From JAGVSR01 sp031413815 (GTDB lineage: Bacteria; Pseudomonadota; Alphaproteobacteria; Rhizobiales; Hyphomicrobiaceae): a DNA stretch of 64,000 nt. The stretch lies in assembly GCA_031413815.1 (NCBI GenBank), contig JANOFU010000005.1, positions 1-64,000 of the forward strand, read 5' to 3'. Position 1 is the stretch's first letter; every line of letters starts with the position of its first letter. Below, piece by piece: positions 26,841-34,818 of the stretch. The notes under the pieces were generated by a model. The model did no database searches and was not told where the DNA came from. It saw only the letters and a program-made list of their open reading frames with translations. The position numbers and the translations under genes were made by a program.

Positions 26841-27434
26841 ATGCCGCTTCCCGATTGTTTTGATTGCAAGTACGGCGGCGGAGAGTTTCCATGCCGCAAG
26901 AGCGATTCAACATTCGATTTCGACAAGGCGGGCGCGGCGATCATTGCCGTAGGGCGGCTGTACGCTGATATGCAACCCAGCGGTACCGATGAGCCGCCAG
27001 ACGTGCCAGACGCCATCGCCTGGATTACCGATTGCGAATACGAGTTGGTGCAGGATCACGCGCAGTTGGTGCTGCCGCTGATCATCGCGGCGTCCGATGC
27101 CTGCGAGACACCCCGCGATGCCGCGTTTCTAGCGGCGGGTCTCGTTGAAAACGCGATCGTGAAGCATGGGCCGCAGCTTATTGATCGCGTCGAGGCGTTG
27201 GCGCAGCGCAGCGAGAAATTCCGCTACATCCTATCGGGGATGTGGAGCCAGAACGGCAGCGTCGATGCTGAAGTGTGGGCGCGCATTGGCCGGGTAATTG
27301 GGACTGGCGCGCGTATGAGCAATGATGTTCGCGACCCGCCGGGCGGATCCAGTGTCCACGTTCTCGACGGACATCAAGTGTTGGAATTGATGAAACAGCG
27401 CGTGGCCGACTCGGCCAAAGGCCTCGACCTCTAG
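26841..27434 (+). CDS. DUF6869-like hypothetical protein
   Basis: A 197-residue protein. The C-terminal two thirds fit a DUF6869-type pattern: LAAGLVENAIVKHGPQLIDR, then VEALAQRSEKFRYILSGMW and VWARIGRVIG. The N-terminus has a CFDCKYGGGEFPC cysteine cluster that may bind metal. The ATG at 26841 is preferred because the upstream frame (to 26772) overlaps gatB and lacks a site. Function unknown. Possibly read through from gatB. Confidence 0.6.
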   Translation: MPLPDCFDCKYGGGEFPCRKSDSTFDFDKAGAAIIAVGRLYADMQPSGTDEPPDVPDAIAWITDCEYELVQDHAQLVLPLIIAASDACETPRDAAFLAAGLVENAIVKHGPQLIDRVEALAQRSEKFRYILSGMWSQNGSVDAEVWARIGRVIGTGARMSNDVRDPPGGSSVHVLDGHQVLELMKQRVADSAKGLDL

Positions 27435-27475
27435 CCCGGACGATGCGCAAATATTCAGAAATGCACACCTAAAGG

Positions 27476-27637
27476 TTAGGCCTTGGCCTTCGCCGAGCGG
27501 GCCTTGCCAGCCATCTTCTTGAGGCGCTTGCGCACAGCCGCCGTATTGCCCTGAATGCGCGTAACTTTCGCGCGGGGAATGGCGCGGCGGGCCTTCTTCT
27601 TCTGGATTTCGACCTTGCGGGCGGTGCGTGCGGTCAT
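27476..27637 (-). CDS. Very small basic Lys/Arg/Ala-rich protein
   Basis: A 53-residue frame with ATG at 27637 and TAA at 27476 encodes a strongly basic product (MTARTARKVEIQKKKARRA..., ending KARSAKAKA). The composition suggests a nucleic-acid-binding or histone-like tail protein. AGGCTCACCT upstream gives at best a weak ribosome site. Low complexity means family searches will be uninformative. Conservation of the frame would be the test. Confidence 0.55.
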   Translation of the reverse strand: MTARTARKVEIQKKKARRAIPRAKVTRIQGNTAAVRKRLKKMAGKARSAKAKA

Positions 27638-27725
27638 AGGTGAGCCTCAAGTTCGGGCGCTCTGTGCGCGACCGTCATAATCGGAGAGCTCGGTCTAAGC
27701 GATTGGGGACAAGGTGGCAAGCGGG

Positions 27726-28247
27726 TCAGGTGGCAAGTCCGGCAAAACCATAACCAGGGACGAGGAACGCGCCGGCCCAAATGACGCAGGACACGGCGCT
27801 CGCTGGCAGGAAAACCGGCCATCTCATGGCTGACGCGCCAGCAGCGACCGGTACCATCGATCGCAACGGGCCCGAAAACTTTGACCCGATAATGCCCAAT
27901 GCCCCCCATCGGCTGAAGAACAGCCGGGACATGGCCAGCCAGCGCGGGCGGGCAGAAAACGGCCAGATTCCATTGATGTTGGATTTGAAGTAGCGGCCTG
28001 CCGCATAGGACAGCGCGTCGCCCAGGAATGCACCGGCGGCTGCGGCGATCCATAGTTCGGTAATCGAACCGCCGTTGACGAATTGGACAGCGCCAAGAGC
28101 CACCAGAATGGCTGACGAGGGCACAGCCCATGCCAGGACCGCCACACTTTCAGCAAAACCAAGGGCAAAACAGATAAGGCTAACCAGTGCGGCATGATCA
28201 CGCGCAAACGTGAGCACCCAGTCTTTGATCGCGACGACAAATTCCAT
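27726..28247 (-). CDS. DedA-family membrane protein
   Basis: A 173-residue DedA/SNARE-associated-family protein. It carries the characteristic FAESVAVLAWAVPSSAILVALGA, GAFLGDALSYAAGRYFK, the amphipathic FFSRWGALGIIGSKFSGPLRSMVPVAAG, and a C-terminal span. DedA proteins are inner-membrane lipid-handling proteins (undecaprenyl phosphate and phospholipid scrambling or flipping in several species). The gene is divergent from btaA, and a second DedA gene closes the block, so a role in lipid homeostasis is a reasonable inference. Confidence 0.9.
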   Translation of the reverse strand: MEFVVAIKDWVLTFARDHAALVSLICFALGFAESVAVLAWAVPSSAILVALGAVQFVNGGSITELWIAAAAGAFLGDALSYAAGRYFKSNINGIWPFSARPRWLAMSRLFFSRWGALGIIGSKFSGPLRSMVPVAAGASAMRWPVFLPASAVSCVIWAGAFLVPGYGFAGLAT

Positions 28248-28328
28248 GCCGGTCCGGCTTCCTGCGTTGTGTGTTGCCGTTCATAACTGAACAATCGCCG
28301 GATCCCAACAGCTTCATGCTTCAGAATT

Positions 28329-28346
28329 GTGTCACAGAGCTGCAAT
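28329..28346 (+). promoter_or_regulatory. Candidate Pho box upstream of btaA
   Basis: GTGTCAC-AGAG-CTGCAAT has two 7-base half-sites separated by four bases, as in the rhizobial PhoB consensus CTGTCAT-N4-CTGTCAT, with two mismatches in each half. It lies about 105 bases before the btaA ATG. Betaine-lipid genes are phosphate-regulated in Sinorhizobium, which makes the match plausible. Confidence 0.35.
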
Positions 28347-28450
28347 ATGCCGGTTATAACGCATGCAACCGGGGTTCAGCGTCCGAATCGAATGTCTATG
28401 AATGTGGTGGCCCATGGCCGCCGTCCAACACTTGATCGACAGAGGGTCGA

Positions 28451-29704
28451 ATGACTGCAACTCACGTCGCGCGCACCGCAAACGATCAAGTCGATCTCAA
28501 CGGCCGACTCAAGTCGGCGGTTCACCGGCACAAGGCCGCGAGCCGTTTGGGGGTGCAAGAGCGCCTCTTTACCTACGCATTTTCAGGGTTGGTCTATCCC
28601 CAGATATGGGAAGACCCGGTTATCGATTTGGAAGCAATGGCCTTGGCACCGGGGCAGCACGTCGTGGCCATTGCATCGGGAGGCTGTAATCTTCTCAGTT
28701 ATCTGACTGCAGCCGACGTTCAGATCACAGGCATTGATCTCAATCCCGCGCATGTCGCCTTGAACCAGCTGAAGCACGTGGCAGTCACCCATTTGCCGGA
28801 CTATCCGGCGTTCCATCGCTTTTTTGCGGAAGCGGATTCGAAAGCGAACATCGACGCCTACACGACCTATCTTGCCCCACACCTCGATCCCGTCTCGCGC
28901 CGCTATTGGGACAGCCGCGATGGTCTGGGCCGCCGGCGGATCACCTACTTCAGCCGCAACGTCTATGCGCAGGGTCTCCTGGGCAGTTTCATTCGTGCAG
29001 GCCACATGTTCGCCCGCGCGCACGGCCGCGATCCTCGCAAGATCCTGACGGCGAAATCCCTCGAAGATCAGCGCCGGATTTTTGAAACGGAGCTGCTACC
29101 GCTGTTCGACAAAAAGCACATTAAATGGGTGGTCAATAACCCGACGGCATTGTTCGGTCTTGGCATTCCGCCGGCGCAATTTCACGCTCTTAAAGGCAAC
29201 GAAGAGCAGATGGCGACTGTGCTCAAGGCGCGGTTGGAGCGTCTGGCTTGCGGCTTTGATCTGAAGGACAACTATTTTGCGTGGCAAGCCTTTGGCAAAC
29301 GCTATCGCAGCGGTGGCAATGGCCCCCTGCCGCCGTATCTGCAGCGGGAGAACTTTGACACGCTGAAGGCCCGCATCGGCAACGTCAGCATGTTGCACGC
29401 GTCCTATACGGAGCATCTGGCGTCGCTGCCGTCAGAATCGTGCGATGCCTATTCTTTGCTCGACGCACAGGATTGGATGACCGACGAGCAGTTGACGGCG
29501 TTGTGGACCGAGATCGTGCGCACGGCACGGCCGGGTGCCCGGGTCATATTCCGGACGGCAGGGGAAGAAACGATCCTGCCAGGCCGTCTGCCGTCAACGA
29601 TCCTGGATCGCTTCAGCTACGATCCGGCGCAGGGCCGCGCATGGACCGATCGGGACCGTTCGTCGATCTACGGTGGGTTCCATTGTTATACTCTGCAAGG
29701 CTAG
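28451..29704 (+). CDS. btaA: S-adenosylmethionine:diacylglycerol 3-amino-3-carboxypropyltransferase (BtaA)
   Basis: A 417-residue DUF3419 protein, the first enzyme of diacylglyceryl-N,N,N-trimethylhomoserine (DGTS) synthesis. It transfers the aminocarboxypropyl group of SAM to diacylglycerol. Typical features are QERLFTYAFSGLVYPQIWEDP near the N-terminus, the SAM loop VVAIASGGCNLLSYL with a following GIDLNPAHVALNQLK, and the C-terminal SLLDAQDWMTDEQL and RTAGEETILPGRL. An AGAGGG precedes the ATG. btaB follows four bases after the stop, giving a complete pathway. Confidence 0.92.
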   Translation: MTATHVARTANDQVDLNGRLKSAVHRHKAASRLGVQERLFTYAFSGLVYPQIWEDPVIDLEAMALAPGQHVVAIASGGCNLLSYLTAADVQITGIDLNPAHVALNQLKHVAVTHLPDYPAFHRFFAEADSKANIDAYTTYLAPHLDPVSRRYWDSRDGLGRRRITYFSRNVYAQGLLGSFIRAGHMFARAHGRDPRKILTAKSLEDQRRIFETELLPLFDKKHIKWVVNNPTALFGLGIPPAQFHALKGNEEQMATVLKARLERLACGFDLKDNYFAWQAFGKRYRSGGNGPLPPYLQRENFDTLKARIGNVSMLHASYTEHLASLPSESCDAYSLLDAQDWMTDEQLTALWTEIVRTARPGARVIFRTAGEETILPGRLPSTILDRFSYDPAQGRAWTDRDRSSIYGGFHCYTLQG

Positions 29705-29708
29705 TGGG

Positions 29709-30413
29709 ATGGCCAAACACGAGGCTGATCCGCGGGCTGGTGCAGCCGAGCACATGGACGGCATCTACCGGTATCAGAGGCACGTTTATGATCTGACGCG
29801 GAAGTATTATCTGTTGGGCCGCGACCGAATGCTGGATGGGCTGCAGCCGCCGCCGGGCGGCACTGTGCTCGAGGTCGGTTGCGGAACCGCGCGCAACTTG
29901 ATCGTGTCCGCCCGCAAGTATACGAACGCACAGCACTTTGGCTTCGACATTTCCCGCGAAATGCTGGTGACGGCTCAGCAGTCGCTTGCCCGTGCCGGGC
30001 TTGAGGGACGCGTTCGCCTCGCGCAAGGCAACGCAGCGGCGTTCTCCGGTCAAGAGATGTTCGGTGTTGCGCAGTTTGATCGCGTGTTCATTTCCTACGC
30101 CGTGTCGATGATCCCGCCCTGGCGGGACGCCATTGGGGCGGCGCTCACTGCGGTGGCCCCGGGTGGATCGCTGCATATCGTCGATTTTGGCCAGCAGGAC
30201 CGGCTGCCCCGTTGGTTCCACCGCGGCTTGCACGCTTGGCTGGCGAAATTCTCAGTTGAGCCACGCGCTGATTTGGAAGCAGAGCTTCGCAAGGTGGCCT
30301 TAGTCACGGGCGCAGATCTTCGCTTCACACGGCTTTATCGTGACTATGCGCAATTGGCCGTCGTGCAAAAGCCGGGCGCGCAACGCGCCGCTGTCAGTAG
30401 CCGAGCAGGCTGA
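29709..30413 (+). CDS. btaB: Diacylglyceryl homoserine N-methyltransferase (BtaB)
   Basis: A 234-residue class I SAM-dependent methyltransferase that adds three methyl groups to make the betaine lipid DGTS. The SAM motif VLEVGCGTARNLI and a following HFGFDISREML are clear. HMDGIYRYQRHVYDLTRKYYLLGRD is the family's N-terminus. The ATG at 29709 is chosen because it starts this domain four bases after btaA. The 3' end overlaps the convergent tandem DedA gene by 20 bases. Confidence 0.92.
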   Translation: MAKHEADPRAGAAEHMDGIYRYQRHVYDLTRKYYLLGRDRMLDGLQPPPGGTVLEVGCGTARNLIVSARKYTNAQHFGFDISREMLVTAQQSLARAGLEGRVRLAQGNAAAFSGQEMFGVAQFDRVFISYAVSMIPPWRDAIGAALTAVAPGGSLHIVDFGQQDRLPRWFHRGLHAWLAKFSVEPRADLEAELRKVALVTGADLRFTRLYRDYAQLAVVQKPGAQRAAVSSRAG

Positions 30414-31413
30414 GCAGATAGCGCGGCGACAACAGCACAATCGCCCATAGCAGGGCCGAGATCAGGCTGACAACCGCAAACCCACCGAAGCTGAGCCCCT
30501 GCGCGCCCGAGACCAAGGGGATGAGCGAGCGCAAGGACGTGTGGAATTTGCTTGGAATGAGCGCCGCAACACCAAATCGTTTAACGAACGAGTCCGCCTT
30601 CACCGCCGCCTCCCGGCTCCAGCTGCTGGGCCATGCGGTCTGCAGGACTGCTTGGTGTTTGCGGCCATTGGTGTAGGCCAACACATCGCCAAGCCAAGCG
30701 CCAGCTGCACCGGCCAGTACGGCCAAGTACGGCTCGCCACCGGCAAACATGTACAAGCCGCCAACAGCGACGAACAACACCAGCGTCGGGATGGCCATCA
30801 TCAGCATTGGGACGCTGTTCAGGAAAGCAATCACAAAGAGCAGCACGTTGGCAATGACCTGATGGTCGCGCACGAACGCGAGCAGCTCATCCTTAAACAC
30901 CACCGCAAAGAAGCTCGGTGCGATAACGCCCGCCGACCAGATAAACGCACTGACAATGTTGGCGATCTGAAACGGCAATTGGCGCATCTGGAACATGCCA
31001 GCGACCACTGGAATAACAGCGCGCACTGGGCCGAAGAAGTGGCCGAAAAAGACGCTCCACGCGCCATACTTTTCGAAGAACTCCTGACCGCGCGCGATCA
31101 GTTCAGGTTGCGATTTGAACGGCCAGATGTTGGGGATGCTGTCTTTGAAGTAGAGGCCGATCCAATAGGAGATGGCATATCCGAGGGACCCGCCGGCCCC
31201 GGCCGCAATAATCGCTGGCCAGAGGATGCCAATGTCCGCGCCGCTGGCAGCCAACAGTCCAGTGACGCCCACCAGAATGGCGGTGCCTGGCCACAGGATC
31301 GACAGGAAGCAGAAGCTCTCGGCAAATGCGACCAGGAACGCCACGGGCACCGCCCACGACTCGTGCTCTTTGACGAAGGTCACGATGATCTGGACAAAAT
31401 CCTGAACGGTCAT
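30394..31413 (-). CDS. Tandem DedA fusion membrane protein
   Basis: A 339-residue protein with two DedA-like halves. The first (to about residue 185) has FAESFCFLSILWPGTAILVG, GYAISYWIGLYFK and the motif FFEKYGAWSVFFGHFFGPVRAVIP. The second has PTLVLFVAVGGLY, AWLGDVLAYTNGRK and the corresponding FVKRFGVAALIPSKFHTSLRSLIP, so the reentrant-loop motif occurs twice. Most DedA proteins are about 200 residues. The ATG at 31413 starts just before the first span. Its location beside btaAB, with another DedA gene on the other side, suggests a lipid transport role. Confidence 0.85.
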   Translation of the reverse strand: MTVQDFVQIIVTFVKEHESWAVPVAFLVAFAESFCFLSILWPGTAILVGVTGLLAASGADIGILWPAIIAAGAGGSLGYAISYWIGLYFKDSIPNIWPFKSQPELIARGQEFFEKYGAWSVFFGHFFGPVRAVIPVVAGMFQMRQLPFQIANIVSAFIWSAGVIAPSFFAVVFKDELLAFVRDHQVIANVLLFVIAFLNSVPMLMMAIPTLVLFVAVGGLYMFAGGEPYLAVLAGAAGAWLGDVLAYTNGRKHQAVLQTAWPSSWSREAAVKADSFVKRFGVAALIPSKFHTSLRSLIPLVSGAQGLSFGGFAVVSLISALLWAIVLLSPRYLLSLLGY

Positions 31414-31517
31414 GCACGTGCTTTCGGCTGGGGCCCGGTCAAGTGGGGCCAAGGTCTTAGGTGGGACGAACTATCGTGCCTGCCAAGGGCTGTGTTGAAA
31501 AGGGGCTAGATGGCCGC

Positions 31518-31955
31518 TCAGCCCTTCTTGCAGCGGCGGTTGAATTCGTTGCCGAGCTCCCGGCCGACTTCTGCGGCCAGCATAACGCCACGTGACACCT
31601 GCGCCGGTGTCAGGCCGGTCCCGCTGCCGCGCAGGGACGAGGGCGCCCCATCGGCTTCCTGGCGGCCCTGCTGCAACTCGGTGCAGGACAGGTCTTTCTT
31701 TTTGGTTTTGAAGGCGAACAGCCGCACGCCCGAGGCGTATGCCGCGGCATTGACTGGCTCTTTGATCCACCCGCGGCTCTGATCTTGCACCAGTGTTTTG
31801 AGTGTCGCCTGCCGCTGACTGACACAGGCCGGGCTGTCGTCAACGCAGCCGAGACCCGCGCGCGGAATGGGCTCGGTGTTTTCGCCGACCGCACAGCCAG
31901 CGAGCAGCATCACGGCGAGGAGAGCGCAAACGGCTGGTTTTTTGTCTGATATCAT
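31518..31955 (-). CDS. Hypothetical lipoprotein
   Basis: A 145-residue protein with a clear lipoprotein signal (KKPAVCALLAVMLLAGC, lipobox LLAGC). The mature region has several conserved-looking cysteines (CVDDSPACVSQRQ, LSCTELQQGRQE) and a helical C-terminus ending RRCKKG. No domain is recognised. The Met at 31955 is chosen because it begins the signal peptide. The open frame extends to 32144 across the neighbouring promoter. Confidence 0.7.
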   Translation of the reverse strand: MISDKKPAVCALLAVMLLAGCAVGENTEPIPRAGLGCVDDSPACVSQRQATLKTLVQDQSRGWIKEPVNAAAYASGVRLFAFKTKKKDLSCTELQQGRQEADGAPSSLRGSGTGLTPAQVSRGVMLAAEVGRELGNEFNRRCKKG

Positions 31956-32120
31956 TGCGGTCCTCGAGCGTATCGATCGTGAGCGCTTAGGGGGGCCGAG
32001 TGGCGGGGTCAAGGCACACCTTACGGCCTTGAAAATTGCTGTTATGTGAGCGTGAGATAGCGCAAAGCGACGTGCCACAGCACGGGCCGGTTTGGCTGGT
32101 TTTCGATAGCGGAGGCAGCG

Positions 32121-33089
32121 ATGACACATGCGATTCGGTTGCATGAGTACGGCGGCCCTGAGGCTCTTCGGTGGGACCCAGTTGACGTTCCGGCACCTGG
32201 TCCCGGCCAGGTCCGGTTGCGCCAGCGCGCGGTGGGTCTCAACTACATCGACGTCTACCAGCGGTCGGGTCTCTACACGTTACCGGCGCTGCCTGCCGTT
32301 CTGGGCCTTGAGGGCGCGGGCGACGTGGTTGAAGCCGGTCCAGGGGTCACGGCGCTTCGAGTTGGCGATCGCGTCGCCTATGGCACGGAGCCGGGCGGCT
32401 ACGCTGAAGATCGGGTGATCGCCGCCGACCGCGTCGTGAAACTGCCAGCGGGCGTCAGTTACGAGATGGCCGCCGCGATGATGCTGCAAGGCATGACGGT
32501 GCGCTATCTGTTCCGCGACACGTTTCAGGTGGGACCAGGAACTGTAATGCTGTTCCATGCGGCCGCGGGTGGCGTCGGGTTGATCGCCTGCCAATGGGCG
32601 AAGGCGCTGGGTGCAACGATGATTGGCACGGTCAGTTCCGCTGAGAAGGCCGGCCTCGCCAAAGCGCATGGCTGCACGCACGTGATCAACTCCAAAACCG
32701 AGAACTTCGCCGCCTGTGTTCGCGAGATCACCGGTGGCGCTGGCTGCGACGTCGTCTATGACTCGGTCGGCAAGGATACGTTCCCCGCATCACTCGAGTG
32801 CCTAAAGCCGAAAGGTCTATGGGTCAGCTTTGGCAATGCGTCTGGCCCGGTGCCGCCGTTTGAGCTCTCGGCGCTGAAAGGGTCGCTGTTTGTGACCCGT
32901 CCGTCGCTCATGGCCTACGTTTCGCGTCCAGCTGATCTTGCTGCGAACGCGTCTGAACTGTTGTCGATGGTCGAAAGCGGCGCGATCAAAATCCAAGTCA
33001 ACCAGACCTACGCCTTGCGCGATGCGGCCGAAGCGCATCGCGATCTGGAAGCGCGCAAAACCACAGGCTCCACGGTTCTACTGCCCTGA
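32121..33089 (+). CDS. qor: Zinc-independent quinone oxidoreductase (MDR family)
   Basis: A 322-residue medium-chain dehydrogenase/reductase of the QOR group, which reduces quinones with NADPH. Motifs: VGLNYIDVYQRSGLY, VLGLEGAGDVVE, the cofactor site VMLFHAAAGGVGLIACQWAKALGA, and ALRDAAEAHRDLEARKTTGS near the end. The structural and catalytic zinc ligands of alcohol dehydrogenases are absent, as expected. Single gene with GGAG seven bases before the ATG. Confidence 0.93.
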   Translation: MTHAIRLHEYGGPEALRWDPVDVPAPGPGQVRLRQRAVGLNYIDVYQRSGLYTLPALPAVLGLEGAGDVVEAGPGVTALRVGDRVAYGTEPGGYAEDRVIAADRVVKLPAGVSYEMAAAMMLQGMTVRYLFRDTFQVGPGTVMLFHAAAGGVGLIACQWAKALGATMIGTVSSAEKAGLAKAHGCTHVINSKTENFAACVREITGGAGCDVVYDSVGKDTFPASLECLKPKGLWVSFGNASGPVPPFELSALKGSLFVTRPSLMAYVSRPADLAANASELLSMVESGAIKIQVNQTYALRDAAEAHRDLEARKTTGSTVLLP

Positions 33090-33135
33090 CGTGGCGAGGT
33101 CGGTGCATTATAATCCGCCCGCCTGTTTGAGAGGT

Positions 33136-33372
33136 TCAATCGACCAATCGCGCAGGATCGACCTCGCGGCCTGTAACGCGTTCGAACGCGATGGCTGATA
33201 AGACCTTGCTGGCCTTGACGTTCGGCACCTTTGTTTGCCGGGGATCAAGGCTGGGCGGCGGCACCGGCCCACCAAGATACGCCGCCGAGGCGTGACTGAA
33301 TGCGGGTTGAGAGTCACTCGCGCATCCGCTGCAGGCCAGCGCCACTGCGAGACTTGCCAATCGCCCGATCAT
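33136..33372 (-). CDS. Small lipoprotein
   Basis: A 78-residue protein with a lipoprotein signal (MIGRLASLAVALACSGC, Cys at residue 17) and a short Pro-rich mature part ending SAIAFERVTGREVDPARLVD. GGGGA lies five bases before the ATG. No function known. Convergent with the quinone oxidoreductase gene. Confidence 0.65.
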   Translation of the reverse strand: MIGRLASLAVALACSGCASDSQPAFSHASAAYLGGPVPPPSLDPRQTKVPNVKASKVLSAIAFERVTGREVDPARLVD

Positions 33373-33771
33373 GGACGTCCCCGCTCCCTCAAAAAAACCC
33401 GCGCCGCCTTGCCCAATTTTGGCGGCCATGGGGTGAGACTTAGACGTCGTTGCCTGAACCGTGTCTGAACGGCGTTAGTCTGGCATTTTTCAATCGTGGT
33501 TAGGCAGGCGTTAGCGGAGTTCTTAACTGCTCATTTCGCGGTGTTCGTCGGCCACACAATTGCGCCAGTATGGGGCAAGGATGTGCAATGATGTTCATGC
33601 TTCGCCTGAACATTTTCACTCCAAACCCTTGCGCAATTTACGAGTTTTAATCCGGATACTGACATCGTTACCGCACCGGAGCCGCACGCAAGACGGCATC
33701 AAATTTTGATTCAGCAGAGCCAGCCGGGCCTGCCATCATCGCCGGTAGGGATGTGTCGAATGGAGTTTGTT
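33373..33771. other. Intergenic region without a visible gene
   Basis: About 400 bases between a lipoprotein gene and the SEL1 gene, which point away from each other. It should hold two promoters. I see no convincing ORF, RNA or repeat. Confidence 0.5.
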
Positions 33772-34041
33772 ATGGCGCGATTGGAAATGACATCGCACGA
33801 TATGGTCGAGAGTGCTGCCCAAGGTGGTGCACCAGACGCATTGTTCGAGTTGGGGCTGATGTATTGCTCCGGCCGTGAAGCGCCACTCGATCTGGTTCAG
33901 GCCCACAAGTGGTTCAACCTCGCAGCTATGCGGGGCAACGACGAAGCGAAGCGCTACCGTCTTGAGATCTCCAGCGAGATGACCAAGCTGCAGATCGCGG
34001 AAGCGCAGCGGCAGGCGCGCCAGTGGTTGTCGGTTCACTAG
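33772..34041 (+). CDS. SEL1-like repeat protein
   Basis: An 89-residue protein with one SEL1/TPR-like repeat: GAPDALFELGLMYCSGREAP, then QAHKWFNLAAMRGNDEAKRY, followed by a helical tail (EAQRQARQWL). SEL1 repeats serve in protein-protein contacts. GGAG six bases before the ATG at 33772 decides the start over upstream Met codons at 33751 and 33760. Confidence 0.8.
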   Translation: MARLEMTSHDMVESAAQGGAPDALFELGLMYCSGREAPLDLVQAHKWFNLAAMRGNDEAKRYRLEISSEMTKLQIAEAQRQARQWLSVH

Positions 34042-34059
34042 TGTGAACAGGGGCGTGTG

Positions 34060-34674
34060 CTAGCAGTCGCTGAATAGCGAGGCGAGACACGTCCACGACT
34101 TCTTGGCGGCATTGCCGATCGCAGATCCGGCGTTTTCAATCTGCTCACCGGTCTTTTTTGCGGTGTCTGACACCGCCTCGCCCGCTTTGCCCAAGTTCTC
34201 CTTGGTCGTCTCGACGGAGTTCTTTGTCAATTCCTCGACGGTTCGCGGCGGCTGATTGGGCTTCTCAGCATGGTCTTTGCCCCTGTCAGGCTTGGCAGCG
34301 TTGCTCGTATCGGGCTTATCAGGCGCAGCTGCCTGCTCAGCTGGTTCAATACCGGACGGCGTGGCGAGGGGTGCATCGACAGGCCCATCAGAGACGCTGC
34401 GGCCTGCCACAACCTTTTCAGGTCCGTTGCAGTTCTCCTGCGAAAACTTCTCGATGCTGCAGCGCTCATGCCCGCCCGCCGTCGCCAGCTGTTTGACGCA
34501 CGCGATCTGGCTCACCGGGTCCGCCGGCATTCCCTCCGGCATGCCTTTGACCGTGCAGCGGTACGTTGCGTCCGGCCCGGAGCAGGCGACGCAATAGCCG
34601 TTGGCGCTCACTGCGGTTGCAGCGATGCCGGACATCGTCACCAGCGCTAAGCGCATTAGCCATTGCGTACTCAT
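34060..34674 (-). CDS. Hypothetical secreted protein
   Basis: A 204-residue product with a signal peptide (MRLALVTMSGIAATAVSANG) and a small Cys-rich domain (YCVACSGPDATYRCTVKG, later CSIEKFSQENC). A Pro/Ala/Asp-rich linker follows, then a helical tail with TKNSVETTKENLGKAGEAVS and DTAKKTGEQIENAGSAIGNA, which resembles LEA-like or phasin-like low-complexity repeats. The terminus (CLASLFSDC) has two more cysteines. Probably periplasmic. No family is recognised. Confidence 0.6.
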   Translation of the reverse strand: MSTQWLMRLALVTMSGIAATAVSANGYCVACSGPDATYRCTVKGMPEGMPADPVSQIACVKQLATAGGHERCSIEKFSQENCNGPEKVVAGRSVSDGPVDAPLATPSGIEPAEQAAAPDKPDTSNAAKPDRGKDHAEKPNQPPRTVEELTKNSVETTKENLGKAGEAVSDTAKKTGEQIENAGSAIGNAAKKSWTCLASLFSDC

Positions 34675-34818
34675 GTTCTAGTCCCACCCACAAACATCAT
34701 AACCTGTCATAGGAGTGGATAAGGGCGTTCGTCGGGCAAGGCCAGAAGAACCACTGGAACGCCCGGAAATAGGGTCCACAGCCGCGGGCGTTCAGCTTGC
34801 AATCGGGTAGGGGCGCCC

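Noticed and set aside
30541..31509. 322-codon plus-strand frame antisense to the tandem DedA gene
   Set aside because: His/Gln/Arg-rich shadow of hydrophobic codons; no recognised sequence.
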